DNA of 64,000 bases from a virus, in IMG/VR virus record IMGVR_UViG_3300027754_000065, positions 22,815 to 86,814 of that record; one strand, written 5' to 3'. Both the position numbers and the translations under genes were made by a program. The notes under the pieces were generated by a model. It worked only from the letters and a program-made list of their open reading frames with translations, searched no databases and was not told the origin of the DNA. Below are positions 15,869 to 23,441 of this stretch, one piece after another. Each line of letters opens with the position of its first letter. Within the stretch, counting starts at the first letter, position 1.

Positions 15869-16075
15869 TCACTTGTTATTGTCCTCACCTTTAAACAGAT
15901 ATCCATATGTGTTATTGAATTCATGTAATGACATAACTAACTTGCGAGGGACACCGGGTCCTTGCTTTGTTTGATATGTCACCCATTCTTCGTTACCGTC
16001 ACGAACCTTAACTTGAGTGACGGTGATGCTATCACCGTCAGGGAAAACATAAGACTTTCCTACAAAATCATGCAT
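15869..16075 (-). CDS. Small conserved protein of unknown function
   Basis: 68 residues from the ATG at 16075, which overlaps the upstream stop within ATGCATGA. Beta-rich (SYVFPDGDSITVTQVKV), then GPGVPRKLVMSLHEFNNTYGYLF, a small domain common in T4-like phage accessory genes. Function unknown. Confidence 0.6.
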   Translation of the reverse strand: MHDFVGKSYVFPDGDSITVTQVKVRDGNEEWVTYQTKQGPGVPRKLVMSLHEFNNTYGYLFKGEDNNK

Positions 16076-17378
16076 TATGATGAACCGAGAATTCGCTCCA
16101 TTGACCACGCCAGTTGTCTTTATGTGAGTCCATGCCCTCATCTTCAAGTTCATACCCGTCATACATCAACCGATGTACCACAGAACTTCCTTGAACATCC
16201 CAAGTTTTATAACTTAGTTTGCGTGGATCGAATTCTTTACCTTCAGTTTCAATTGAAGTCTGAATACAACTGCCCTTACCACCTTGAGTCCACATTACAA
16301 AGTAACCTGTACCCAAATCTTCAGTATATAATTCTTCCTCTTCTTCAGTGGCTTCCCAACGTGAAAATCTATCACCGTGTGCCTGATAAATGAAATCTTC
16401 TAGGGTACCGTCATAGATTTCCTCATTATCACTATTGGTGATAGTCATATGAGTATCATCTTCATCAAAACCCCAAAATGATTTTACATCTTGGTATTCA
16501 TAGTAGGCATGATTAAACCGAGCATTTTCAGGAGTTTCGTTTTCATCATAGTCATAACTTTCATTTAGTGCATCACTAAGATCATCCTCATGGTCTGAAT
16601 CACTCCAGTGTTCATACTGTTCTTTAGAGATAGTACCTACACCAATTTCACGGGTACGACCCCAAATACGAATAGCATACTCACCTGCAGGATAGTTAGG
16701 AAGTACTTCAACTTCAGGGAACGGCCACGCCGGCGCTACCAATTCTTCTTCTTCATCGGTGATTTCTTCTTGTTCATTAACGGCACTCAAACCTCCGTCA
16801 AGATCAATGTTTTCTTTTTCAACAGCCATTTCTTTTTCCTCTCTGGCTTTTGCCCATTTTTCTTTTTGTGCTTTGCGTTTTTCTTCTTCTGCTACACCTG
16901 CTTCGGTCAACTCAACTGAACTGTCACACATTGGGCATACATCACTGGTGTGATCCGATACTTCTTCAGTAGAGTGATAATTTTCAATTACTGTGCCGTC
17001 AACACGATGGTGCTGAGTGCGTGTTTCGTAGTTTTTACCAGTCCAACGACACTTAGTACATTTAGTTGTATCAGGTGCTTCCTCTGCAGGAGTATGCCAA
17101 CTTTTTTCGTTACCTAGTTCATAGGTAATATCATACCCACCCTTACGATCGGTCCACCAATCATCATATTGGCGATCCCATTCAATTTCTACATCATTGT
17201 CCCACGCTTCGTTAACAATTTCTTCAACGCTAACTTCGCCGGCTTCAATCTGTGCCATCATTGCTTCAATTTCTTCTTCCTCTAACTCAGGATAAATTTC
17301 GCTGAGTTTATCAGAGTCTAACTCAAAGGCAAATTGTGAATCAACTTGATGCCATTCATGTTTAACTAATGTTACCAT
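16068..17378 (-). CDS. Large acidic protein with zinc-ribbon cysteines
   Basis: 436 residues, unusually rich in Glu, Asp, Trp and Tyr. Two CxxC pairs (CTKC near residue 106 and CPMC near 147) probably form one zinc ribbon; the middle (~160-210) is a charged coiled coil. The C-terminal half repeats Trp/Asp-rich strands. Such acidity is typical of DNA-mimic or late accessory proteins, but nothing specific is recognised. ATGGTAAC start after GGAATTTAAA. Confidence 0.55.
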   Translation of the reverse strand: MVTLVKHEWHQVDSQFAFELDSDKLSEIYPELEEEEIEAMMAQIEAGEVSVEEIVNEAWDNDVEIEWDRQYDDWWTDRKGGYDITYELGNEKSWHTPAEEAPDTTKCTKCRWTGKNYETRTQHHRVDGTVIENYHSTEEVSDHTSDVCPMCDSSVELTEAGVAEEEKRKAQKEKWAKAREEKEMAVEKENIDLDGGLSAVNEQEEITDEEEELVAPAWPFPEVEVLPNYPAGEYAIRIWGRTREIGVGTISKEQYEHWSDSDHEDDLSDALNESYDYDENETPENARFNHAYYEYQDVKSFWGFDEDDTHMTITNSDNEEIYDGTLEDFIYQAHGDRFSRWEATEEEEELYTEDLGTGYFVMWTQGGKGSCIQTSIETEGKEFDPRKLSYKTWDVQGSSVVHRLMYDGYELEDEGMDSHKDNWRGQWSEFSVHHNA

Positions 17379-17379
17379 T

Positions 17380-17775
17380 TTAAATTCCTTTTAATGCTTT
17401 TAACAATGCCCGAGCAACTACTCGGTCTTTTTCTTTCTCTTCTTCAGGAAGTTGTGCATAACTCTGTTGTGCCAACTTATACCGTTTCAATTTCTTTTCA
17501 TCGGGTGTAGGAGTGTCTAGATCCAACTCACCGTTGTAATCTGCCATGGCAGTAATATTCCAACCATCGTGAATAGCATCGGCAATAACATCAACATCGG
17601 TAGCACCTTGTTGGATAAGTTTCAGTGCCGCTTTTGCTGATTCTAAATTAGCGAGCCATCCAAAGTTCTTGCCAGGAGTACTTCGTCCATAATGATAAAC
17701 ATCATCAAGTGCTTTATCACTAATGGTTGCTAATTGAATAAGGTCGAGTGATTCTGATAATTCGCTAATTTTCAT
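17380..17775 (-). CDS. Protein with RyR-like C-terminal segment and capsid-targeting-like N-terminus
   Basis: 131 residues. N-terminus MKISELSE fits the head-cargo pattern. From ~65, ADAIHDGWNITAM ... KLKRYKLAQQSYAQLPEEEKEKDR resembles the RyR domain consensus (IHexW ... yxxLpexeKexDR), found in phage and bacterial proteins acting around nucleotide signals. The RyR reading is tentative. The C-terminal Val-Ala-Arg helix closes the domain. The ATG overlaps the upstream stop. Confidence 0.55.
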   Translation of the reverse strand: MKISELSESLDLIQLATISDKALDDVYHYGRSTPGKNFGWLANLESAKAALKLIQQGATDVDVIADAIHDGWNITAMADYNGELDLDTPTPDEKKLKRYKLAQQSYAQLPEEEKEKDRVVARALLKALKGI

Positions 17776-17983
17776 TTGTAAAATTTCCTTTAATGTTTCC
17801 TGTATTGTAAATTACTTGGTCGTACTTGTCAAGTATGTCAAATTCCAAAACCTCAGGCCCAAGTGCCATTTTCAATGCTTCTATTGCCGAATCAGCAACT
17901 TGTCTGCCCTGACTGTTTTGTTTGAAAGCCACACGCATCCACTCTAATGCTTCTAGAGCCTCACGCATGGCTTCTTTACTCAT
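17765..17983 (-). CDS. Small helical protein of unknown function
   Basis: 72 residues, mostly helical (EAMREALEALEWMRVAF ... ADSAIEALKMAL), with a short beta tail. Its ATG overlaps the DNA ligase stop by four bases. Confidence 0.55.
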   Translation of the reverse strand: MSKEAMREALEALEWMRVAFKQNSQGRQVADSAIEALKMALGPEVLEFDILDKYDQVIYNTGNIKGNFTNEN

Positions 17984-19308
17984 TTATCATCCCTAAACCG
18001 AATAAAGCGTGGGAAACGCAAACTATATGTACCATCTTGGTTTTGTGTAATTACATCACACAAGATTTCACAAGTGCGACCAATGATAAAATTCCGATTA
18101 GTCCAATAATCATCTCTATCACCGTCGCTAAAGCCACTACCCACATTGACTGTGATAAATTTCCCATCATCTACGCCTGAGCAAACCAGTGCTCCAAGTC
18201 GTCCTACATTTCTTCCAGTACCCTCTTCAACACCGATCACCTCTAAATCAACTGTAATAGTTGGCTTCCACTTCATCCAAAATGTATTACGCTTGCATTC
18301 GTAAGGAGCACCAACATCCTTAATCATAATACCCTCGAACCCTGCATTGACTTGATCCTTAGCATAACGCATAAGTTGGTCTTTACCTTCACTGGTATCA
18401 AGGTCTACCATAATGTGCGGAAGCAACTCTACGTTGGGCAATACATCAATTACAGGACGCATGTATTCTAGCATCTCAATACGCTTTTCAAGTTGAGCGT
18501 TCCAATATCCTCGACGAAAATCATCAATTGGGATTATATCAAAAATGTTGAATACTGAATCAGTAGCTTGTACATTTTCTTTACGGCGAGCCTGACGCAT
18601 CAATTCTTGGAAAGAATTTCCAATAACCTCACCGTCAAGTACAAAACCCTTCATCAATGAACGGTTATGCCTAATCAATTTTGGTAAGTACTCACCAATC
18701 TGATTTTCAATATGGGTGAAGTTTTCAAACAGTTTACCATTACGACTATACGAAAATACTGCATTTCCCGTATCAGATACCATAACCATCATTAGTACCC
18801 TGACACCATCCAACTTAGGCTCAAGGCGTTTGACACCCTTCATTTCAGGGCGACCTTCGCTATTAGCAGCCAATTGGCAAGCAAAAACAGGGATTTCGTA
18901 ATCTGTTTTCTTACAGATTTTGTTAATCGTTTTTTCTGATACACCTGCACGAAGGTCTCGCCTAAGTACAGGAGCACAGAATGTATTCCATTCTTCGCTA
19001 TCAAACCTAAGGCTCATATCTTCAATAGCGTCCCTAGCAGCATTACCAGTTAGACCTCGTTGACCAAGATTGTGTAGAAGGTCATTAAACTCTTCCCAAG
19101 GATTTTCAGCACCAGTAATACCTTCTGTACTTGGGATTTGACGAACACCAAATGTTACATAAGGATTGTAGCAGACCTTAGTCAATGTCAAAAAATTAAC
19201 AGCATTAGTACTACCAAGGACACTTGCCTCGAGGGCTTGTCGAATAATATCTTCCTTGTACAGTCGGCTATCACTCTCATTCAGTTTGTTAATCCAACTT
19301 GCGCTCAT
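17980..19308 (-). CDS. ATP-dependent DNA ligase
   Basis: 442 residues, similar in length to T4 gp30. The adenylation Lys is K165 in EPKLDGVR (motif I KxDGxR); later motifs FVLDGEVIG, EGIMIKD and FWMKWKP match the nucleotidyltransferase core, and the C-terminal ~90 residues form the OB fold. It seals nicks at replication and recombination. The start (AAAGGAGAAAAAG before ATG) overlaps the upstream stop by four bases. Confidence 0.93.
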   Translation of the reverse strand: MSASWINKLNESDSRLYKEDIIRQALEASVLGSTNAVNFLTLTKVCYNPYVTFGVRQIPSTEGITGAENPWEEFNDLLHNLGQRGLTGNAARDAIEDMSLRFDSEEWNTFCAPVLRRDLRAGVSEKTINKICKKTDYEIPVFACQLAANSEGRPEMKGVKRLEPKLDGVRVLMMVMVSDTGNAVFSYSRNGKLFENFTHIENQIGEYLPKLIRHNRSLMKGFVLDGEVIGNSFQELMRQARRKENVQATDSVFNIFDIIPIDDFRRGYWNAQLEKRIEMLEYMRPVIDVLPNVELLPHIMVDLDTSEGKDQLMRYAKDQVNAGFEGIMIKDVGAPYECKRNTFWMKWKPTITVDLEVIGVEEGTGRNVGRLGALVCSGVDDGKFITVNVGSGFSDGDRDDYWTNRNFIIGRTCEILCDVITQNQDGTYSLRFPRFIRFRDDK

Positions 19309-19649
19309 TCTTTTTCTCCTTTAGTGATAATACTCACCAATTGGCGATTGCGTTCATCTTGTTCTTTGCGTTCACGGTTCTTGTCATGTTTTTGACCAAA
19401 CAACATTTGGTCATACTTGCGAGCCCATTGAATGCCATTCAACCAAATACGAATTTCACTTAATGAACCGCACATAACTTCAGCATCACGGCAGTAGATA
19501 GGTAGACTATCTGCGTCTTTGGGCTGAACCCCTGCGCGGTCACTCATGTCACTGCCCCAACCATGTTTAGGTGCCGTAAGCATAAGACCAATTTGATCTA
19601 ATTCTGATTCTAGTCTGCGAAGTTCTAGTATTGCGTTGTAGCCTGCCAT
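19305..19649 (-). CDS. Conserved protein of unknown function
   Basis: 114 residues from the ATG at 19649, two bases after the upstream stop (an in-frame TTG at 19658 is less likely). Starts MAGYNAILELRRLESELDQIGL, with GWGSDMSDRAGVQPKD in the middle and a highly charged C-terminal helix. No domain recognised. Confidence 0.55.
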   Translation of the reverse strand: MAGYNAILELRRLESELDQIGLMLTAPKHGWGSDMSDRAGVQPKDADSLPIYCRDAEVMCGSLSEIRIWLNGIQWARKYDQMLFGQKHDKNRERKEQDERNRQLVSIITKGEKE

Positions 19650-19651
19650 AA

Positions 19652-20056
19652 TTACCAACTTGAATTGTAAAAAACTCTCAACCCTAGGAACAATTCTGTC
19701 TTAGCATTGATACAGAATTCCAAATCCCGTTCGTAGTATACATCATCTGAGGGATTTCCAAAGAAAAAACCATTGGTAGAAGGAAGCATGCCGTGTTTAA
19801 CTGCCCGTTCAAGTGCGTCAACATCTTCCCAAGTCAGTTCAAGTTCAATTCCATTGAAATCGGAATCGTCATGCTTTCTTCCAGGTTTACCTTTGCTAAC
19901 CCAAAGTTGTTCCATCCAACCATGTAGATTAGGATGTTTACGCCAATATGCAATGTCACGGGGCTTATTAACAGTAGAATCCCTATCCAAACTCTTATAC
20001 CAATAATCGTCACGTTGTCCGGGGTTCCCAACATAAGCATACATATCAAGACCCAT
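19652..20056 (-). CDS. Conserved 'MGLDMYAY' protein of unknown function
   Basis: 134 residues from the ATG at 20056 (GAGGATAAA ribosome site); the frame's earlier start at 20089 is not supported. The opening MGLDMYAYVG and the later WRKHPNLHGWMEQLW and NGFFFG motifs define a family shared by phages and bacteria with no known function. Confidence 0.7.
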   Translation of the reverse strand: MGLDMYAYVGNPGQRDDYWYKSLDRDSTVNKPRDIAYWRKHPNLHGWMEQLWVSKGKPGRKHDDSDFNGIELELTWEDVDALERAVKHGMLPSTNGFFFGNPSDDVYYERDLEFCINAKTELFLGLRVFYNSSW

Positions 20057-20095
20057 TTTATCCTCTACTTGTTTGTGTTTGAATTTCACAAAAAA

Positions 20096-20103
20096 TATTT
20101 ATA
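20096..20103 (-). promoter_or_regulatory. T4-late-type promoter box (exact)
   Basis: TATAAATA on the minus strand, 39 bases before the ATG at 20056; overlaps the stop of the microgene 20099-20197. Confidence 0.55.
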
Positions 20104-20197
20104 TGCACTTACCAATATAATGATTTAGCAAGTAAGTGATAGAAATCACCATAGTGATGATTCCTACCAATTGAATTGTCCTTTCTAACTTAGACAA
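20099..20197 (-). CDS. Micro membrane protein, TTG start
   Basis: 32 residues, MSKLERTIQL then a membrane segment (VGIITMVISITYLL) and a short polar end. It starts at a TTG overlapping the upstream stop (GTC TAA). The basic N-terminus plus membrane segment argue it is real, but the rare start keeps confidence moderate. Confidence 0.45.
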   Translation of the reverse strand: MSKLERTIQLVGIITMVISITYLLNHYIGKCI

Positions 20198-20864
20198 GTT
20201 TCACCCGATTGAGTTGGGTAGTGTTATCACGGTGAGCCTTAACTGTACCCTGAGCAACAATTGTCTTGCCAGTTGGGATAGTTTCACGATAGCTGAAGAA
20301 CACCGGCTGATCGTCAGTAGTGATACCAGTGATAAAGAACACGTTCCACTGCTGGCTAAACACACTACGAATAACCTCAACAGTGAGTTTAACTTTATCA
20401 CCAACACGACCAACAAATCCACCCGACGCACTGTCAATCTTACGGTTAAGATTGTCACGCTTGACGGCCCGCTCATACGAAGCAGGGAGACTTGCGATCA
20501 CCGCAACATCATAGTTGGATTCGATAACATCGCGGTTAGAGATAACCATTGCGTTGTTGTCAAACTCCGACAACATCTTACCTTGAAGGATTTTGAAAGT
20601 AAACGCTTTGTAGTACTTACGAACAGCCTCAGCCTGAACACGGTCAGCATCGGTGATCAGACTCGGATCGGCAACCAAACGGTTGATAATATCGCGGTTG
20701 ATTTCTTTAGGAGGAGTCTGCTCAGACTCGGGAAGAATGTCCTCGTTAGTCACATAAGAGGTAACAGCCTTGACATACTCACCGTTGATACGTTGAGCCG
20801 CACAAGCAGCCGACCAAACAGTGTCAGCATCAAGATTCAGAACTGGGCGTTGATAGCGAGCCAT
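20190..20864 (-). CDS. Conserved phage protein with C-terminal OB-like domain
   Basis: 224 residues. The N-terminal half is helical (DTVWSAACAAQRINGEYV), the C-terminal ~90 are beta-rich (GFVGRVGDKVKLTVEVIRS ... VAQGTVKAHRDNTTQLNRVKL), a pattern common in phage proteins associated with replication or ssDNA. Function not established. A perfect sigma-70 promoter (20896-20924) indicates early expression. A 264-codon plus-strand ORF over this gene is antisense shadow. Confidence 0.65.
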   Translation of the reverse strand: MARYQRPVLNLDADTVWSAACAAQRINGEYVKAVTSYVTNEDILPESEQTPPKEINRDIINRLVADPSLITDADRVQAEAVRKYYKAFTFKILQGKMLSEFDNNAMVISNRDVIESNYDVAVIASLPASYERAVKRDNLNRKIDSASGGFVGRVGDKVKLTVEVIRSVFSQQWNVFFITGITTDDQPVFFSYRETIPTGKTIVAQGTVKAHRDNTTQLNRVKLV

Positions 20865-20895
20865 TTGTTACTCCGTTTTCTCAGTGTATGTGTAT

Positions 20896-20924
20896 ATTAT
20901 ATAGCCGAAACCAATTATTGTCAA
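20896..20924 (-). promoter_or_regulatory. Perfect sigma-70 promoter
   Basis: TTGACA (20919-20924), 17 bases beginning ATAATT, TATAAT (20896-20901); CGGAGTAAC ribosome site before the ATG at 20864. Confidence 0.88.
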
Positions 20925-21115
20925 ATCAGTGTATCGTCGTACCAGCCATTACCGGTGATAGCATCGAAGCCTGCAGCCTGTACCAATTCTCCACCGATGC
21001 CAATGTAACCTTCCCAGTTTCCCGTCGTATCATCCGACATTTCCATAGAAAAAGTGTCGGCTTCGAACAGGCTGAAGAAGTCTACCGAGTTTGTGTATTG
21101 TGCTTGGGTTACCAT
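20921..21115 (-). CDS. Small acidic protein of unknown function
   Basis: 64 residues, acidic and Gly-rich (MEMSDDTTGNWEGYIGIGGELV). It is a single gene between two promoters. No homologue recognised. Confidence 0.55.
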   Translation of the reverse strand: MVTQAQYTNSVDFFSLFEADTFSMEMSDDTTGNWEGYIGIGGELVQAAGFDAITGNGWYDDTLI

Positions 21116-21148
21116 TGCGTACTCCGTTATCTAACTGTCTAAGATTCT

Positions 21149-21177
21149 ATTATATAGCCGTGCCCAATTATTGTCAA
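21149..21177 (-). promoter_or_regulatory. Perfect sigma-70 promoter with repeated leader
   Basis: TTGACA (21172-21177), 17 bases beginning ATAATT, TATAAT (21149-21154), followed by the third copy of the shared leader element (21132-21154). Confidence 0.9.
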
Positions 21178-21194
21178 CCGTCAGGATCGGTCTG

Positions 21195-21278
21195 TTAGAC
21201 GATCCCCATGAGTATCATACACAACACTATAGCATATCCAAATAAAATAAAGCCCATTACATGTTTATCTGAAATCAT
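21195..21278 (-). CDS. Micro membrane protein
   Basis: 27 residues, MISDKHVMG then a membrane segment (FILFGYAIVLCMILMGIV) to the end. Its ATG overlaps the stop of the next microgene (ATGA), forming a three-gene coupled chain with 21275-21400 and 21393-21782. Confidence 0.5.
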   Translation of the reverse strand: MISDKHVMGFILFGYAIVLCMILMGIV

Positions 21279-21400
21279 GACATAGAATCCTTAATAATGT
21301 AGATTAAAGAAGCAATTAATATTAATGCGGTTATTCCAAATGCGGATAACATAATAATAGGATTATTTAAATATTTTAAAAACCCAATTGATTCATTCAT
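21275..21400 (-). CDS. Micro membrane protein
   Basis: 41 residues with a polar N-terminus (MNESIGFLKYLNNP) and one membrane segment (~15-36). It overlaps the upstream stop within ATGAATGA and the downstream start within ATGA, so coupling supports it as a real gene. Confidence 0.55.
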   Translation of the reverse strand: MNESIGFLKYLNNPIIMLSAFGITALILIASLIYIIKDSMS

Positions 21401-21782
21401 CAATCTCTTCCAATTCTAATGGACCATAGAACAAGTATTCAGTATTATCATTGATCCATCCATCACCTTCTAGGCCTTCAATATAATCCTCTTCACATAA
21501 TGCAAGAAATTGTTCTTGTTCCTCTTCATCCATATCCTCAGGGAAATCCCACTCAACCCAACAACCATCATCAAGATTGTCTAACTCCCAATCATAGTCG
21601 GAATTAGTAAGATCATACCCATTTTCATTGTCAAGGTCAATATTAGGCTGTTCATCACTTTCACAATAGAAGGTTCCCCAACGATAACCTTCTTCTCGGA
21701 TAATAGTGACACCCTCTTTAGTCCAATATTGCTTTTCTACAGCATTTTTCTTTGACGCGGTTGATAGTTTCCAAGTTGCCAT
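21393..21782 (-). CDS. Acidic conserved phage protein
   Basis: 129 residues, very acidic (DMDEEEQEQFLALCEED), starting MATWKLSTASKKNAVEKQYWTKEG. The WTKEGVTIIREEGYRWGTF segment is followed by an acidic C-terminal half. Function unknown. GGAGATAAC ribosome site. Confidence 0.6.
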   Translation of the reverse strand: MATWKLSTASKKNAVEKQYWTKEGVTIIREEGYRWGTFYCESDEQPNIDLDNENGYDLTNSDYDWELDNLDDGCWVEWDFPEDMDEEEQEQFLALCEEDYIEGLEGDGWINDNTEYLFYGPLELEEIDE

Positions 21783-21800
21783 TTGTTATCTCCTAAATAA

Positions 21801-22091
21801 TTATTTGTCAGTGTCTTTAGTTTTTAAACCGTTACTATGTTTATCAGTTTCTTTATCAATATCCTGAAACATGCGGCGTTCTTGCAATGTTAATTCATTA
21901 AAGGTTTTTCTAGGATTAGCGCACATTACACATTTTGGATTACCGCAATTTAATGCATGTTGTTTGGCAAATTTATGAGAGTCTTTGATAGGAACACCAT
22001 GTTCTTTGGCAATCTTAACTTGTTTTTTTACAGCATTTTCATCTTTAAGTAAACGTTTGGAATGCTTGAACTTATCTTCTTCGGTACTCAT
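21801..22091 (-). CDS. Small Cys-motif protein of unknown function
   Basis: 96 residues, basic, with HALNCGNPKCVMCANPRKTF in the middle (C-x4-C-x2-C plus His), a likely metal-binding knuckle conserved among phage proteins. The flanks are helical and charged. Both a sigma-70 promoter (22118-22146) and a TATAAATA box (22110-22117) lie upstream, suggesting early and late expression. Confidence 0.65.
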   Translation of the reverse strand: MSTEEDKFKHSKRLLKDENAVKKQVKIAKEHGVPIKDSHKFAKQHALNCGNPKCVMCANPRKTFNELTLQERRMFQDIDKETDKHSNGLKTKDTDK

Positions 22092-22109
22092 TATAAATCC
22101 CCTTTAGGA

Positions 22110-22117
22110 TATTTATA
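22110..22117 (-). promoter_or_regulatory. T4-late-type promoter box (exact)
   Basis: TATAAATA on the minus strand, 18 bases before the ATG at 22091, next to a sigma-70 promoter; AAAGGGG serves as ribosome site. Confidence 0.55.
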
Positions 22118-22146
22118 ATTGTAACACCATAAAAATTAATTGTCAA
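22118..22146 (-). promoter_or_regulatory. Sigma-70 promoter
   Basis: TTGACA (22141-22146), 17-base spacer, TACAAT (22118-22123). Confidence 0.8.
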
Positions 22147-22147
22147 G

Positions 22148-22173
22148 CCAAAAAAATACCCCCTTTCGGGGGC
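22148..22173 (-). terminator. Rho-independent terminator
   Basis: On the minus strand GCCCCC-GAAA-GGGGG followed by TATTTTTTT: arms 22159-22163 and 22168-22172, T-run 22150-22156. It ends the transcript of 22191-22457 just before the next promoter. Confidence 0.9.
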
Positions 22174-22190
22174 TTTGGGTTTATTTACCC

Positions 22191-22457
22191 TTACTTCTTA
22201 GCGCCTGCGTTAACGAAGGCATACATCTTTTCTGCCGTTGATAATACCTGCTCAAGTCCAGGAAACTGTGGCATACCAACTGTGGTAATAACAGTGCCTG
22301 ACTTTTCATCACGCTGTGCCGAGATTTCCCAACCGTGGAATTTAGCGTGGTATTCCTCCATCATAAGGCTTTTGGCCATATCGAGGATTTCTGTGCGGAT
22401 TTCATAACCATTGCGGTTAAATTTAACTTCGGGAAGTTTTGGTGTGTAGTCTGACAT
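22191..22457 (-). CDS. Conserved T4-like phage protein of unknown function
   Basis: 88 residues; VKFNRNGYEIRTEILDMAKSL followed by HGWEISAQRDE is a pattern conserved in T4-like marine and freshwater phages. Alpha/beta, soluble. GGAGAAAA ribosome site; a rho-independent terminator follows 18 bases after the stop. Confidence 0.65.
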   Translation of the reverse strand: MSDYTPKLPEVKFNRNGYEIRTEILDMAKSLMMEEYHAKFHGWEISAQRDEKSGTVITTVGMPQFPGLEQVLSTAEKMYAFVNAGAKK

Positions 22458-22499
22458 TTTTTTCTCCTATGTGTGTGTAATGTCGATCCATTAGGTGGA

Positions 22500-22751
22500 T
22501 TAGTCCTTCTTTGGAAAGTACCTCTCTGAAATACAATCCATAGAATATTTTCCAAGTTCAACAGTGTTAGAGACTAACATTTTGGCAAACTCGGTTTGGC
22601 TATTAATATAGTTATGAGCGGCCCTATTCATCTTAGGATCCGTGATCATTCTATTAGTTAGATCCCGTTTAACCCCTTGCAATGAATCAATAAAAAACTC
22701 TGGAGTTAATGATGTGGAAGGGGTAGTCCATGCTAGAAAGGGATTAATCAT
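22500..22751 (-). CDS. Small conserved phage protein
   Basis: 83 residues, helical, starting MINPFLAWTTPSTSLTPEFF. No motif recognised. It lacks a Shine-Dalgarno; a GATAAATA box seven bases before the ATG predicts a two-base leader and late expression, so a virion-linked role is plausible. Confidence 0.55.
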   Translation of the reverse strand: MINPFLAWTTPSTSLTPEFFIDSLQGVKRDLTNRMITDPKMNRAAHNYINSQTEFAKMLVSNTVELGKYSMDCISERYFPKKD

Positions 22752-22758
22752 AATGTAA

Positions 22759-22766
22759 TATTTATC
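22759..22766 (-). promoter_or_regulatory. T4-late-type promoter box, near-leaderless
   Basis: GATAAATA on the minus strand, seven bases before the ATG at 22751; predicted leader two bases. Confidence 0.45.
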
Positions 22767-22826
22767 TTATTTAAATTTCTCAGGGAAATTTAATTGTTCC
22801 CATTCTTCATCTGTAACGGGCCACAT
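22767..22826 (-). CDS. Microgene, 19 residues
   Basis: MWPVTDEEWEQLNFPEKFK. The ATG overlaps the stop of the next microgene (TAATG). Acidic/aromatic and short; supported only by coupling and by the packing of this 390-base interval. Confidence 0.35.
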   Translation of the reverse strand: MWPVTDEEWEQLNFPEKFK

Positions 22827-22903
22827 TACGGATGTACCTCAAAGTCTTTAGGATCAAACTTTAAAAAATGGCGTAATGCGATAATAAAGTTTATCATGTC
22901 CAT
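22826..22903 (-). CDS. Microgene, 25 residues
   Basis: MDMINFIIALRHFLKF then DPKDFEVHP. Amphipathic N-terminus. Stop and following start overlap (TAATG); the upstream microgene ends three bases before its ATG. Confidence 0.4.
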   Translation of the reverse strand: MDMINFIIALRHFLKFDPKDFEVHP

Positions 22904-22906
22904 AGT

Positions 22907-23002
22907 TTAATAGTAGTGATGAATGTTATTGCGTTTACGATAATTATAAACGACTTCGCTCCAAACGGCTAACCACTCATAAAATTTGTTGATGATTTTC
23001 AT
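22907..23002 (-). CDS. Microgene, 31 residues
   Basis: MKIINKFYEWLAVWSEVVYN then RKRNNIHHYY: an amphipathic helix with a basic/His end. It ends three bases before the next ATG and starts within one base of the upstream stop. Confidence 0.5.
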   Translation of the reverse strand: MKIINKFYEWLAVWSEVVYNYRKRNNIHHYY

Positions 23003-23003
23003 A

Positions 23004-23156
23004 TTAGGCCTTTCTTCCGTATGTGAATTGACGGATAAGATTATCTACATCACCACCGTGACATGGATTGTGTGCAATAATAAATCTTTCTAAATCTGTT
23101 TTATGTGAGGTAAACCGATCCAATAAATTAATAAACTTGTCAATTAGTGTTAACAT
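23004..23156 (-). CDS. Small protein of unknown function, 50 residues
   Basis: Starts MLTLIDKFINLLDRFTSH, helical, with AHNPCHGGDVDNLIRQFTYG at the C-terminus. AAAGGAAAC ribosome site. It heads a chain of four tightly packed microgenes (22767-23156). Confidence 0.55.
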   Translation of the reverse strand: MLTLIDKFINLLDRFTSHKTDLERFIIAHNPCHGGDVDNLIRQFTYGRKA

Positions 23157-23257
23157 TATATGTTTCCTTTTATTTAGTAGTCACTTATGGTTTCTACTAA
23201 TGTATTTAGTCCTAACATATTGCAGTGCAACAATTAGCTAGTTAAAAAATGGGGATA

Positions 23258-23440
23258 TTATCCCCATTTCGTATCGTACTTCCTAAGTGCTAAGTACCTA
23301 GATAATAGTAATCTGAATTTAATATATTCATCAAGTTCAGATACTATTATCTTTTTTGGTGTGATAATGTGTCGACGGTATCCTGATTGTAAGTCCAAGT
23401 CTTCAATAGTGATACCATCGCCATCATCATCTAAACAAAA
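23258..23440 (-). CDS. Probable small gene with unresolved start
   Basis: About 60 protein-like residues (DDDGDGITIEDLDLQSGYRR, then TPKKIIVSELDEYIKF and a basic end). The frame has no ATG or GTG before this domain; upstream it runs in a second frame through the Ala-rich gene, giving Leu/Gln-rich nonsense. The Ala-rich gene stops right at the join (AAG TAA TTT), and skipping one base there would fuse them. So either a +1 frameshift product or a gene with an unusual start. The Asp-rich DxDGDG resembles a calcium loop. Confidence 0.4.
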   Translation of the reverse strand, partial: FCLDDDGDGITIEDLDLQSGYRRHIITPKKIIVSELDEYIKFRLLLSRYLALRKYDTKWG

Positions 23441-23441
23441 A

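Noticed and set aside
16018-16040. 10-base perfect inverted repeat with three-base loop
   Set aside because: It is inside the coding sequence of a small gene (PDGDSITVT region), not at a gene border, and has no T-run; probably a by-product of the codons.
20214-21008. 264-codon plus-strand open frame
   Set aside because: It lies antisense to a conserved minus-strand gene with a perfect promoter, has no ribosome site and its translation has no domain-like pattern.
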